DNA of 64,000 nt from Prado023 sp963798745. Its GTDB lineage: Bacteria; Actinomycetota; Actinomycetes; S36-B12; CAIYMF01. Made by a program: the position numbers and the translations under genes. The notes beneath the pieces were generated by a model. That model had not been told where the DNA came from and did no database searches. It saw nothing but the letters and a program-made list of their open reading frames with translations. The stretch spans positions 620,001-684,000 of the forward strand of contig CAWCUF010000003.1 in assembly GCA_963798745.1 (NCBI GenBank), in the 5' to 3' direction. This document shows, piece after piece, positions 32,146 through 40,359 of this stretch. How positions within the stretch are numbered: the stretch's first letter is position 1; every line of letters starts with the position of its first letter.

Positions 32146-32435
32146 CGAACGCCCCCTCTCGCCGCATGACACCGGACAAAATATGGAACATAGCGTAGTC
32201 CGCGGCGGGGGCCGCACCTAATGCACATACGGGCGGAGCGCTCTGCGACGATCGGTATCCGTGGACGTGCGACGCTCCACGGTGGCGGCGGCCCCGGATC
32301 CAGGGCCGACGAGCGGCGCTCTCCGGTCGGCGTTGCCGGCTCGGCGGTCCGGGCCCGCCGCCGGCGCAGGTGCCCATCGCGGCGCGGGGATGCGCCCCGT
32401 GACCTCGGGGTGCGGCGCGCGGCGTTCAGTATCGC

Positions 32436-32820
32436 GCTGCTGGTCCAGCACCAGCCCGACTGCATCGAGCAGGCTCCACTCGACCAGCGGTACCTCGCGC
32501 ACCTCCGCGCGCAGGGTGCGCCGCGAGGGCACCAGGATGCCCACGGCGCCGGCCGACTGGGCAGCCGTGATGTCGGAGCTGAGGTCGGCGATGACCGCCA
32601 CCTGCTGCGAGGCCAACCCCAGATCCGCGACAGCGGCCAGCATGAGGTCCCGACCGGGTGCCGGACCGCGGCATCCGCATCGCTGGTCGGGGCCATGGGC
32701 ACAGGACTGCCACGTGTCGAAGGGCCCAACAGGGCGTCGAGCTGCGCATTGATCACCTGCGGGTGACCAGCGATGCGAGCGGACTGCCCGGTCCCGGACT
32801 GGGTGATGACCCCCGGTGCG
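32436..32820 (-). pseudogene. HAD-IIIA phosphatase remnant (GmhB-like)
   Basis: Two minus-strand frames give family sequence. The first has VITQSGTGQSARIAGHPQVI followed by NAQLDALLGP. After a shift near 32722 the second gives GPFDTWQSCAHGPDQRCGCR, GPAPGRDLMLAAVADLGL and VAVIADLSSDITAAQSAGAV, then the segment ILVPSRRTL. This matches histidinol-phosphatase/heptose-bisphosphatase HAD enzymes, whose zinc-binding C-x-H...C-x-C region is recognisable. The N-terminal DxDxT motif is missing and the metal-site GD is AD here. The gene is truncated and frameshifted. Confidence 0.65.
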
Positions 32821-32917
32821 CAGGCCCGCGAAGGTCACCGCTATCCCCTCCTCGAGGCGCAGGTGCACCCCACGGGTTCGCTCGACGGGGTCGAGTCGTG
32901 CCCACTCGGGGGTGAGT

Positions 32918-32955
32918 GCAGGCCGCGACCAGCGTGGATGCCGGTCGCGGCCTGC
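32918..32955. terminator. Perfect 13-bp hairpin downstream of the CsbD gene
   Basis: GCAGGCCGCGACC at 32918-32930 pairs perfectly with GGTCGCGGCCTGC at 32943-32955; the loop is 12 bases. It starts 10 bases after the CsbD stop on the minus strand, so it should end that transcript. No T-run follows. Confidence 0.7.
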
Positions 32956-32964
32956 GGCTCTAGC

Positions 32965-33138
32965 TCACTTGTTGAAGGCGTCCTTGACGTCGTCGGTGGC
33001 CTGCTTCACGTCAGCCTTGGACTGGTCGCGCTCGCCCTCGTTCTCGAGGCTGTCGTCACCGAGCACCTTGCCTGCGGCCTCCTTGACCTTGCCGGTGGCC
33101 TCGTCGATGGTGTGGCGGATCTTGTCGTCGGTTGCCAT
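32965..33138 (-). CDS. CsbD family protein
   Basis: A 57-residue hydrophilic protein. MATDDKIRHTIDEATGKVKE, AAGKVLGDDSLENEGERDQS and KADVKQATDDVKDAFNK together make a full CsbD-like domain. The ATG at 33138 follows GAGAGGTAGC. CsbD-like proteins are small and helical; Bacillus CsbD belongs to the SigB general stress regulon, though its activity is unknown. It lies directly downstream of the sigma-factor fusion gene in the same orientation, 72 bases away, and is closed by a strong hairpin. Confidence 0.92.
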   Translation of the reverse strand: MATDDKIRHTIDEATGKVKEAAGKVLGDDSLENEGERDQSKADVKQATDDVKDAFNK

Positions 33139-33210
33139 GTGCTACCTCTCTGGTTGTGCGGTTGGGTTGTCCCCGCCGGGTGCGAAGTTCCGCGCCGGGG
33201 GGTGCGGGCC

Positions 33211-35070
33211 TCAACTGGCCCGGCGAGGTGCTGGGACTGCGGCGGCCGGTTGGCTGCTGCGGTCGGGCGCGTGCTCGACGACACGCGCTGCGGTGCGAGG
33301 GGGCTCCTGCCACGCTGTGGGCAACGGCACGTCGTTGAGGACGTGGTCACGCAACGCCGCGAGCGTCCGGGACAGCACGCGGGAGACGTGCACCTGCGAG
33401 ATGCCCAATCGTGTCGCGATCTCGGACTGGGTGCGCTCACCGAAGAACCGCATGAGCAGGATCTGCTGTTCGCGTTCGGGCAGGTCGGTCAACAACCTCT
33501 GCACGTCGCGGCGCAGTTCGACCAGGTCCAGCGCGGCGTCGCACTGGCCGACCAGGTCTGCCACGGACTCGGCGTCGCCGACCGGGTGATCCAGCGAGTG
33601 CGTCCAGCGGGCCTCGCCATCAGCTCGCAGGGCGAGGTGGACCTCTTCCTCGGCCAGGCCCAACTCGCTGGCCAGTTCCGCAGCGCTGGGCTCATGGCCC
33701 ACCGACGCGCGGACCGACTCAGTGGCCCGATGCACCGCCATCGTGGTCTCCTGCAGGCCGCGCGGGACGCGCACCGCCCAGGCGTGATCGCGGAAGTGCT
33801 TGCGCAGCTCACCGAGGATCGTCGGGATCGCGAACGAGTGGAACTCCTTGCCGTGCGCGGGGTCGAACCGCTCAGCGGCCCGGACCAGGCCCAGGCAGGC
33901 GACCTGGACGAGGTCCTCGCGGCTCTGCCCGCGGCCGGTGTACCAGCCGGCGAGCTGTCGAGCCAGGGGCAGGTACTCGACGGCCAGGGTGTCGCGTTCG
34001 TCATGGGTGCGCAGGGCGGTCGCGGACTCGGGCTCGGTAGCCGGCTGGGGCGCGGCCTGGTCCTCCTCGATGACCTGTCCGTACAGCGCGATCAGCCGCT
34101 GGGCGGTCAACTCGGGGGTGTTCACGGTGTTGACGCGCAGCAGCGCCGACGATCCCAGCGATCGGGCGCGGAACGGGTCCTCCACCAGGGAGGCGATCGC
34201 GCGGCCCCACGCCCTCGCCGAGGAACCCCGATCCAGCAGCAGCCCGGTGGACATCGAGACGACATGATCCAGGTGGGCGTCCTCGGCGATGGCGATCGCG
34301 GGCACCGCGTGAGCGGCGGCCTCCAGCACCTGGCCGGCGTGCCGGGAACCCTGCGATCCAGCCAGGACGACCGCGCTCTGGGACCACATCCGCTCCCGGT
34401 CCTCCCCGCGCAGCCCGGGCCGCAGATCGATCCGGTCGGCAACCCCCAGGGCGTTGGCCCGATCCAGCAGGCCGCTCATCCGATCCGGCGACACCCGCGC
34501 GGCCACGACCAGCCGGCCCGCCCAGTGCCTCATCGAATCCAGGACCGAGTCCAGATCAGACCCGGTGGCCAACGTGACGACGTCGCCACCGGCGTTCGGC
34601 ACCTGCTCGGGATCCGGCACGTGGACCGGGAAGGGGAACGCCCCGGACCAGAGGGTCCGGACCCGCTCCCGGCGCCAGCGGTCGCGCTCGGCGCAGGACA
34701 ACGGGAGCAGCGCGGTGACGCGCTGGGCCAGCCGACGCTCGACCGCCGGAGGGACCGGCTTCTCGTCGAAGGTGGCCACGACGGGCATTCGCTCCTCGGC
34801 GGCCAGTTGGTCGACAGCGCGCAGCGCGGCCATCGTCGCGACCACACCGACGGCGTGCACGAGGTCGGGACGTCCGTCGTCAGCCCAGCGCTGCGCCAAC
34901 TCGGCCGCGCAGGCGTCGGCTGACGAGGCGAGATCGCCGCTGGGGATCGCGGCCACGTCGTCGATGATGTCGACGCCACCCGCGCGCAGGGAGTCGGCCA
35001 GGAAGCGCATCTCGCCCTGCGGGATGTGGGACGTGCTCGTCAATGGTCTGCAAAGGATGTGAACCAGCAT
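33211..35070 (-). CDS. GT-B glycosyltransferase-like domain fused to SigB/SigF-type sigma factor
   Basis: One uninterrupted frame of 619 residues. Residues 1-333 look like a GT4 (GT-B) protein: MLVHILCRPLTSTSHIPQGE, PDLVHAVGVVATMAAL near 68, PVVATFDEKP, FPVHVPDPE, GRLVVAARVSP, and a donor-site region ending HAGQVLEAAAHAVPAIAIAE. The usual paired-Glu motif has Ser at 242 for the first Glu; Glu250 is kept. After a short Ala/Pro/Glu linker (334-355), residues 356-575 form sigma regions 2-4: EYLPLARQLAGWY, EDLVQVACLGLVRAAERFDP, VRVPRGLQE, and PEREQQILLMRFFGERTQSE with the helix-turn-helix IATRLGISQVHVSRVLSR. GAGGG precedes the ATG at 35070. No anti-sigma gene adjoins it. Confidence 0.85.
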   Translation of the reverse strand: MLVHILCRPLTSTSHIPQGEMRFLADSLRAGGVDIIDDVAAIPSGDLASSADACAAELAQRWADDGRPDLVHAVGVVATMAALRAVDQLAAEERMPVVATFDEKPVPPAVERRLAQRVTALLPLSCAERDRWRRERVRTLWSGAFPFPVHVPDPEQVPNAGGDVVTLATGSDLDSVLDSMRHWAGRLVVAARVSPDRMSGLLDRANALGVADRIDLRPGLRGEDRERMWSQSAVVLAGSQGSRHAGQVLEAAAHAVPAIAIAEDAHLDHVVSMSTGLLLDRGSSARAWGRAIASLVEDPFRARSLGSSALLRVNTVNTPELTAQRLIALYGQVIEEDQAAPQPATEPESATALRTHDERDTLAVEYLPLARQLAGWYTGRGQSREDLVQVACLGLVRAAERFDPAHGKEFHSFAIPTILGELRKHFRDHAWAVRVPRGLQETTMAVHRATESVRASVGHEPSAAELASELGLAEEEVHLALRADGEARWTHSLDHPVGDAESVADLVGQCDAALDLVELRRDVQRLLTDLPEREQQILLMRFFGERTQSEIATRLGISQVHVSRVLSRTLAALRDHVLNDVPLPTAWQEPPRTAARVVEHAPDRSSQPAAAVPAPRRAS

Positions 35071-35411
35071 GGGGACCCTCGATTCGAGTGTGCTCACCAT
35101 CGGGATGACGTCGACGTGGCCTGCTGGCTGAAGCGCACGTCTGTCAGTGCTGCACGAGTCTCTGTCGGTCATCTACCCGGCGGGATGCGATCCATACCGG
35201 GGACCTGCCAGTGGCCGGTGTCGGTGTGGTGGCCCGCTGATGTGCGGGCGAGCCTGCCGCCGCGGCCCGCGGGCTGTGTCTCAACCCGATTCGCTACTTC
35301 GACGGTCTGGCTGCTGATCGGTACTGCGGCGCCGTTTTCTGGACGCGGATCAAACGGTATCAGGTCCCGTGCCGTGATTGCCAGTGTTGGTTCGGATCAC
35401 CGATGGGCTGG
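35071..35411. other. 341-base intergenic region upstream of the sigma fusion
   Basis: No convincing coding frame is seen. The region must hold the promoter of the minus-strand sigma fusion gene and the 3' end of the upstream hemerythrin-like gene. I searched by eye for GTTT-N14-16-GGGTA on the minus strand and found no good match, so autoregulation is not evident. An in-frame ATG at 35100 is an alternative start without a ribosome binding site. Confidence 0.5.
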
Positions 35412-35954
35412 TCACCGGCCCGGTCCGTGAGGCTGGTGCTCCCACTCGGACACCGCGTCCTGCAACTGGGCCTGGGTCATCCGGGAGCGATTCGGGATCC
35501 CCGCGCGCCTGGCCACCTCGTAGAGCTCGGTCTGGGAGCGTTGCCGCCGGATGCGTGGCGGGGTGGCGCGCAGCAGGGCGTCGCGCTGGCTGCGGAACGC
35601 CTTCCCCCTGCGTCGGCGGTCCTCGATCGGGCGCTCCTCGAGGCTGGGCAGGACCAGGGCGCGTTCGGCCAGGACCAGGACGGTTGCAGCCCGGGCCAGG
35701 TCCATCGAACCACCAGGCTGGTCCATCTCGGACTGGATCGTGGCCAGTGCCTGGCGCAGTTGCTGGGCCTCCTGCGAGGTGGGCGGCAGGACGGGGTACA
35801 CCGCCTCGCCGCCGGCGCCCAGATGGGCGCGCAGACGCCGGTGCAACTCCCGCTCGGGAGAGGCCATGCCCCGGTGCACCCGCCCGCACCGGTCGGCCAA
35901 CTCCAGCAGGTCGCGGTGCTCCGGGGCGAGCACGAGCAGGATGTCGCTGACCAC
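35412..35954 (-). CDS. Hemerythrin-like protein with C-terminal Rho-N-like domain
   Basis: About 180 residues. The N-terminal ~100 residues resemble an HHE/hemerythrin bundle (LAPEHRDLLELADRCGRVHR; ELHRRLRAHLGAGGEAVYPV), though not every iron ligand can be assigned by eye. The C-terminal ~40 residues (RSQTELYEVARRAGIPNRSR followed by MTQAQLQDAV) match the SAP/Rho-N-like tail often joined to such actinobacterial proteins. The start is set at GTG 35954, close after GGTGGG. Oxygen, nitric-oxide or redox sensing is possible. Confidence 0.65.
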   Translation of the reverse strand: MVSDILLVLAPEHRDLLELADRCGRVHRGMASPERELHRRLRAHLGAGGEAVYPVLPPTSQEAQQLRQALATIQSEMDQPGGSMDLARAATVLVLAERALVLPSLEERPIEDRRRRGKAFRSQRDALLRATPPRIRRQRSQTELYEVARRAGIPNRSRMTQAQLQDAVSEWEHQPHGPGR

Positions 35955-36080
35955 ATCCCCACCTACCCACAGCGCCCGGTTCCATCCGGGCCCCACCACC
36001 GGACGTCCCGCGAGCCCGCTGCCACCCCCGCGCCCCGCCACCCTGGCGGATCGATCCACGTCTGCGCGGCCAACAGGGGA

Positions 36081-36127
36081 CTCATCCAAGATCGCTGGGG
36101 CGACAGCACCTCGAAGGTGGATCGATC
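36081..36127. repeat. Intergenic hairpin repeat, copy 2
   Basis: CTCATCCAAGATCGCTGGG at 36081-36099 is identical to the 19-base half-copy at 12012-12030. It is followed by CCTCGAAGGTGGATCGAT, the degenerate inverted arm (8 of 11 bases pair). It abuts the stop of the SixA-like gene and lies upstream of the hemerythrin-like gene. Confidence 0.75.
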
Positions 36128-36128
36128 G

Positions 36129-36701
36129 TCAGGCGCGGGGGGCGGCTGCGAGTTCGGGGGGCAGGATCCACGCCACGGCGAAGCGAGCAGCCGGGGCGTT
36201 GGGTGGGCGTGGGGCACTGCTCGGTCCGGACGGGCCACCGCTCGCGGATCTCGCTGGGTCGGTGGGTACGAGTCGGACGAGTCCGGCGTTGCGGAACGCG
36301 ATCACATGGGCGTCCGGGTCCCCGGTGACCAGCAGTGACGCCAGCCGGTCGAGGGACGGAAGGTGTCCGACGACGGCCAGCGCCGCCGGGTCGCCCGGCT
36401 CGTGCCGCACCGAGGATGCGACTGGGTCGATCAGCGCTGCCGCCGCCGCCTGGACCGAGTCGTTGGGCGCCAGGCCCGCCGCGGCGCGCACGTCGGAGCA
36501 CCCGAGCGCCTCGGCCAGCAGCCCAGCGCTCTGCTCGGCGCGCAGCTTGGTGCTGTGCACGATCCGCTCGATGTGCACCGCGTGCGCCGCCGCGTGAGCG
36601 GCCACGGCCGCGACAGACCTACGGCCCTCCTCGCTCAACGGTCGATGCGGGTCGGTCTCGGCGGGCACCGCCTCGCCATGCTGCATCAGGTAGAGGTCCA
36701 C
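36129..36701 (-). CDS. SixA-type histidine phosphatase
   Basis: A 190-residue phosphoglycerate-mutase-fold protein. The catalytic N-terminal motif is MDLYLMQHGEA (Gln-His-Gly in place of Arg-His-Gly), then RPLSEEGRRSVAAVA, RIVHSTKLRAEQSAGLLA, and the second catalytic His in AVVGHLPSLDRLAS. This is the small SixA/YDR-type histidine phosphatase family, whose E. coli prototype acts on phosphohistidine. The Arg-to-Gln change in the RHG motif occurs in SixA-like proteins. The ~35-residue Pro/Ser/Ala-rich tail is unusual. Confidence 0.85.
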   Translation of the reverse strand: MDLYLMQHGEAVPAETDPHRPLSEEGRRSVAAVAAHAAAHAVHIERIVHSTKLRAEQSAGLLAEALGCSDVRAAAGLAPNDSVQAAAAALIDPVASSVRHEPGDPAALAVVGHLPSLDRLASLLVTGDPDAHVIAFRNAGLVRLVPTDPARSASGGPSGPSSAPRPPNAPAARFAVAWILPPELAAAPRA

Positions 36702-36704
36702 GGC

Positions 36705-37598
36705 TCAGCCCAGCGTGGCGCGAAGGTAGTTGAACAGCACGTCTCCGGATCGCTGGCTGAAGGCGTGCAACTCGTCGGCCGAGGCGGTCACCTGGTCGCC
36801 CTCGCGCCGGTCGAGCAGTGTCGTGCAGATCATGGCGAACCTCCCGAATCCCCAATGGTTGAGGTAGCCGGCCAGCATGGCGCCCTCCATCTCGATGTTG
36901 CGCACACCCGCCGCGTGCAGCCACTCCAGCCAGGCCTGCTTCGACTCGGACGTGTGCACCCGCACGGCTCCGTCAAGACGGTGCTGCTCGAGGTAGAACT
37001 CGTCGGTGGCCACGGTCCGCCCGGCCGCGATCGGGATCCCGGAACCGACGCTGGCGGCCACGATCGCGTCGGCGACGTCCGCCGGGAACCGGCCGTCGAA
37101 CCAGTGCTCGCCGGCCATCCCATCCAGGACCCGGTAGGGCTTCAGGTCGGCGAGCACCCCCTCGGTGCTGACCACCACCGTGCCTGCCGGCAGGCCCACT
37201 GCGCCGCTGGTGCCCACCCGTGCCCAGAACACCTCGGCCATCGCGGCGTGGTCCCCGGCCTTGAGGGCGAATACCATCTTCATCAACTCCTGCACCGCGA
37301 TGGAGGCACTGGGCATGCCCATCCCGTGCGAGGCGAACAGCGCGCCGGCGCAGTACCGGGTGACGAACCGCTCCTCCTTGGGCAGGGCGATGATCGGCGC
37401 GTCGGCGTGCATCGCGCTCCACCGAGCGGCGAACTCGACGATCCGGTCACCGGACCCGGCGACGATCACCGCGCGGACGTCTCGGAACTGGGCCAGCAGC
37501 GGGTCGTCGCTGGACACGCCGAAGTGGTAGTAGACGTCCGGGTACGCCCCGGCCAGCACACCGTCGAGGAACTCGTGGTTGATGTTCTCGTCGTGCAT
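36705..37598 (-). CDS. Uridine phosphorylase (eukaryote-like UPP group)
   Basis: A 297-residue nucleoside phosphorylase. Landmarks: AVIVAGSGDRIVEFA, RYCAGALFASHGMGMPSASI (phosphate-binding region), ARVGTSGAVGLPAGTVVVST, and NIEMEGAMLAGYLN, with the ribose-binding Met-Glu-Gly. The arrangement is closer to vertebrate UPP1/2 than to E. coli Udp. It should split uridine to uracil and ribose-1-phosphate in pyrimidine salvage. ATG at 37598 is preferred over an in-frame GTG at 37607. It is 3 bases upstream of the SixA-like gene, probably in one transcript. Confidence 0.9.
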   Translation of the reverse strand: MHDENINHEFLDGVLAGAYPDVYYHFGVSSDDPLLAQFRDVRAVIVAGSGDRIVEFAARWSAMHADAPIIALPKEERFVTRYCAGALFASHGMGMPSASIAVQELMKMVFALKAGDHAAMAEVFWARVGTSGAVGLPAGTVVVSTEGVLADLKPYRVLDGMAGEHWFDGRFPADVADAIVAASVGSGIPIAAGRTVATDEFYLEQHRLDGAVRVHTSESKQAWLEWLHAAGVRNIEMEGAMLAGYLNHWGFGRFAMICTTLLDRREGDQVTASADELHAFSQRSGDVLFNYLRATLG

Positions 37599-37682
37599 GC
37601 CGATCACGCTAGCCCAGTGGCTCCCGACCTGGGTCGACTCGGTGTGGCTCGTGGTCGCTGGGGCCGTGGGTCCCGGCGGCGA

Positions 37683-39386
37683 TCAGGTCCGGCGCGAGCG
37701 GTCGCCGCGGAACAGGCGGACGGTGTAGATGACCAACAGGACCGCGCCGAGTGCCAGCGATCCGAAGAACCCCCACTGGGAGTAGGTCTCCATCGCCGAG
37801 CCCGTCCCCGCCAGCGCGGTGGCCGCGATCGCCGATCCGATGATCCCGCCGGAGACGAGCAGGGCGATCATCATCATCGAGGCGATCGACCGGATGTCGT
37901 CCATCTGGCTGTCCAGCGACGAGGTGTCCACCGAGACGGTCAACTTCCCCTTCTTGAGCTGGTTGTTCCACGAGACCAGGCTCTTGAGGTACTCGGGAGC
38001 GGCATGGGCCGCCTGCCCGGCGAGCTTGACCGCCTCCTTGCGGGCCATCTCCTTGACCATCGCCTCGGTGGAGGGGGCCTGCGCCTGCTCGAGGACGATC
38101 TCCACCGCGGCGGCAGTGAACGTACGATCCGCGGGGGCCAGCGGGGTGAAGAAGGCCGACGCCTGGGTCATCGCCTTCATTGCCAGGGTCAGTGCGGGAT
38201 CCAGCCGCAGGCCGTTGTCGCGCAGCACCCCCATCCCAGCGCTGAGGATGTCCTTGAAGTCGGCGCCCGACCCCTTGCCGTAGCGGGCCATCTTGCGTTC
38301 GAAGGCCCGGATGAAGACCGCGTCGTCGACGGGTCGGAACGGCTGGCTCAGGGACCGCAGCTGCTGGCCCATCGCGGTCATGTCACCCTGGACGACCGTC
38401 CACAGCAGGACGACCAGGTTGATCCGCTGCACCACGCTCAACTCGCCGACCATGCCGGAGTCGAGGAAGGTCACGACGCCGGTCTCGAGGTTCACGAACA
38501 GGTTGCCCGGATGCGGGTCAGCGTGGAAGAAGCCGTCGATCAGCAGCATCTTGATCGCCGCGCGCAGCGCGTTCTGGCCGATCACCGCACGGTCGAGGCC
38601 CGCGGCGTCTATCGCCTCGACGTCGGAGATCTTGACCCCGGCGATGAACTCCTGGGTCAGCACCCGACGGGTGGACAGCTCCCGGTGCAGCTCCGGGATG
38701 TGCACCCCGGGCAGCTCTGCCATGTTCGCGGCCAGCTGGGACATGTTGTAGGCCTCGGCGTAGTAGTCCAGCTCCTCGACGAGGTTCGTGCTGAACTCAT
38801 CGAGCATCCCGCGCAGTCCGATCTCGCGCGCGGCCTGGCTGCGGGCCTCCATCGCCCGCCCCAGGGTGCGGGTGACGCTCAGGTCGGCGTGCACCTGCTT
38901 GTCCAGGTTCGGACGCTGGATCTTCACCACCACCTCGCGGCCGTCGTGAAGTCGGGCCCGGTGGACCTGGGCCAACGAGGCGGCGGCCAGAGGCGTGTGG
39001 GAGAACTCCGCGAACAGGTCCTCGGGCGCCGCCCCCAACTCACTGGTGATGATCCCCCGGGCCACCTCGTAGGGGAAGGTCGGGACCTCGTTCTGCAACC
39101 GGTCGAGCTCCACCCGCCAGTCGTCGGGCAGGACGTTGACCTGGCTGGAGACGATCTGCCCCATCTTGACGTAGGTGGCGCCGAGCCCCTCGAGCAGGAT
39201 CCGGGTCCGCACCGCCGTCGAGAGCTCAGGGATCGGCTCGGGCAACTGGTACACCCACCGCTGCAGGCGCCGCCGCGGCGCCCCGATGACGCTGCTGTCG
39301 ACCATCGACTCGGCGCCGTAGTGCACCAGCGCGGAGTAGATCTGCTGCATGCGCAGGTTCTCGCTGATGCCGTCCAAACTGCTCAT
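37683..39386 (-). CDS. ABC1/UbiB atypical kinase family protein
   Basis: A 567-residue protein. The N-terminal KxGQ motif is VKMGQIVSSQ, followed by FAEFSHTPLAAASLAQVHRA (Ala-rich loop replacing the Gly-rich loop), VVVKIQRP (the lysine), the HADPHPGN catalytic segment and FLDSGMVGEL. Two C-terminal membrane segments (MMMIALLVSGGIIGSAIAATAL and WGFFGSLALGAVLLVIYTVR) anchor it. UbiB-family proteins support prenyl-lipid/quinone metabolism as ATPases. Its start overlaps the stop of the upstream holin-like gene. Confidence 0.92.
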   Translation of the reverse strand: MSSLDGISENLRMQQIYSALVHYGAESMVDSSVIGAPRRRLQRWVYQLPEPIPELSTAVRTRILLEGLGATYVKMGQIVSSQVNVLPDDWRVELDRLQNEVPTFPYEVARGIITSELGAAPEDLFAEFSHTPLAAASLAQVHRARLHDGREVVVKIQRPNLDKQVHADLSVTRTLGRAMEARSQAAREIGLRGMLDEFSTNLVEELDYYAEAYNMSQLAANMAELPGVHIPELHRELSTRRVLTQEFIAGVKISDVEAIDAAGLDRAVIGQNALRAAIKMLLIDGFFHADPHPGNLFVNLETGVVTFLDSGMVGELSVVQRINLVVLLWTVVQGDMTAMGQQLRSLSQPFRPVDDAVFIRAFERKMARYGKGSGADFKDILSAGMGVLRDNGLRLDPALTLAMKAMTQASAFFTPLAPADRTFTAAAVEIVLEQAQAPSTEAMVKEMARKEAVKLAGQAAHAAPEYLKSLVSWNNQLKKGKLTVSVDTSSLDSQMDDIRSIASMMMIALLVSGGIIGSAIAATALAGTGSAMETYSQWGFFGSLALGAVLLVIYTVRLFRGDRSRRT

Positions 39387-40036
39387 GCCAGGCCGTTCCT
39401 CTCCCGGTACTCCCGGTCCAGGACCGGCTGGTTGGCGCCGAGCAGGGTCTCCAGGACCAGCCCCAGCACCCCGACGACCAGGCCACCTGCCAGCAGCGAG
39501 ATCGGTCGATCGGCCTGGAACCGATCGGGCATCAGCAGCCCGAGCAGCGCCAGCACGACAGTGTTGACCAGCACGACGACCAACCCGTACGTGTTGAGGA
39601 TGAACCGTAGGGACAGGAACTGCAGCAGCGGCTTGACGGTGACGTTGAGCACGCCGAAGATCACAGCGATCTGCACGAACTCACCCCACTGCCAGCTCCT
39701 GAACTGCAGTCCGGGCAGCAGCCCGACCGTGACCACCACAGCGATCCCCGCGACCAGGAAGCGGATGAGGTACAGCCGCCAGTTCGCCACCTGGGCCCGA
39801 CCCCAGACCCGCGCGGCGCTCGTCTGCGGGATCGTGCCGGTGGCATCGACCCCGATCTTCACGGGTTCGCCGGGCACTGGTTCGTCGAGGATGGCGTGGT
39901 GAAGCCCGAGCTGCTGGAGCGTCACGTCACCGGGCTGCGGCTGCGGACCCACCTCATTGATCTGGATGCCCGGGTCGGGGCGGACGTGCGTCTGCGGACC
40001 TGAGCCCGGTTGCGGCTGGGAACCCTCGTCGCCCAT
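39383..40036 (-). CDS. Phage-holin-superfamily IV-like membrane protein
   Basis: A 217-residue protein. The ~85 N-terminal residues are Pro/Gln/Gly-rich and polar. Four membrane segments follow: YLIRFLVAGIAVVVTVGLLP, FVQIAVIFGVLNVTVKPLLQ, NTYGLVVVLVNTVVLALLGL and PISLLAGGLVVGVLGLVLET. The pattern VLNVTVKPLLQFLSLRF is typical of the chromosomal holin-4/YvlD family, which is not known to lyse cells. It overlaps the ABC1-kinase gene by ATGA, suggesting shared membrane-lipid work. Confidence 0.82.
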   Translation of the reverse strand: MGDEGSQPQPGSGPQTHVRPDPGIQINEVGPQPQPGDVTLQQLGLHHAILDEPVPGEPVKIGVDATGTIPQTSAARVWGRAQVANWRLYLIRFLVAGIAVVVTVGLLPGLQFRSWQWGEFVQIAVIFGVLNVTVKPLLQFLSLRFILNTYGLVVVLVNTVVLALLGLLMPDRFQADRPISLLAGGLVVGVLGLVLETLLGANQPVLDREYRERNGLA

Positions 40037-40068
40037 GTACCCTCCTGTGCTCAGCTGACCGGGGGTCG

Positions 40069-40356
40069 TCAGCCGTTGAGCAGCTTGGCCTTCGCGACCT
40101 CGTACTCGGCCTCGGACAGGGCCCCGGCGTCCTTGAGCGCGGAGAGCTTGGTGAGCTCGCCGACCAGGTCGACGGGCGGAGCCTGAGCGACGGGCGCTGC
40201 CTGGACGTACTGGGGCTCCGGCTGGGCCTCCTGGTACTGCTGCTGGTCCTTCTCGGCCCAGCGACCAGCCTGCCGCCGGGAGACGTTGTTGGACACATGC
40301 GTGGCGGTTCCAGCGATGACAGCGGTGCGGGCAACCCCGCGGATCAGTCCGGGCAT
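40069..40356 (-). CDS. SHOCT domain protein
   Basis: A 95-residue protein. The N-terminus PGLIRGVARTAVIAGTATHV is a short amphipathic/hydrophobic stretch. A Gln/Pro-rich linker follows, and the C-terminal SHOCT motif is LVGELTKLSALKDAGALSEA then EYEVAKAKLL. SHOCT domains are short oligomerisation-type helices of unknown function. It is followed by the holin-like gene and preceded, 3 bases away, by the DUF6325 gene. Confidence 0.88.
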   Translation of the reverse strand: MPGLIRGVARTAVIAGTATHVSNNVSRRQAGRWAEKDQQQYQEAQPEPQYVQAAPVAQAPPVDLVGELTKLSALKDAGALSEAEYEVAKAKLLNG

Positions 40357-40359
40357 GAT

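Noticed and set aside
32773..34923. A 716-residue plus-strand frame opposite the sigma fusion
   Set aside because: It has no recognisable domain and runs antisense to clear sigma-factor and CsbD sequence.
36363..39902. A 1179-residue plus-strand frame
   Set aside because: It is the antisense shadow of SixA, uridine phosphorylase, ABC1 kinase and holin-like genes, all strongly supported on the minus strand. Its composition (Arg, His, Gly, Val) is typical of such shadows.
39383..40036. Considered as evidence of a prophage (holin)
   Set aside because: This holin-superfamily type is a common chromosomal membrane protein. It is translationally coupled to an ABC1 kinase gene and no other phage genes are near.
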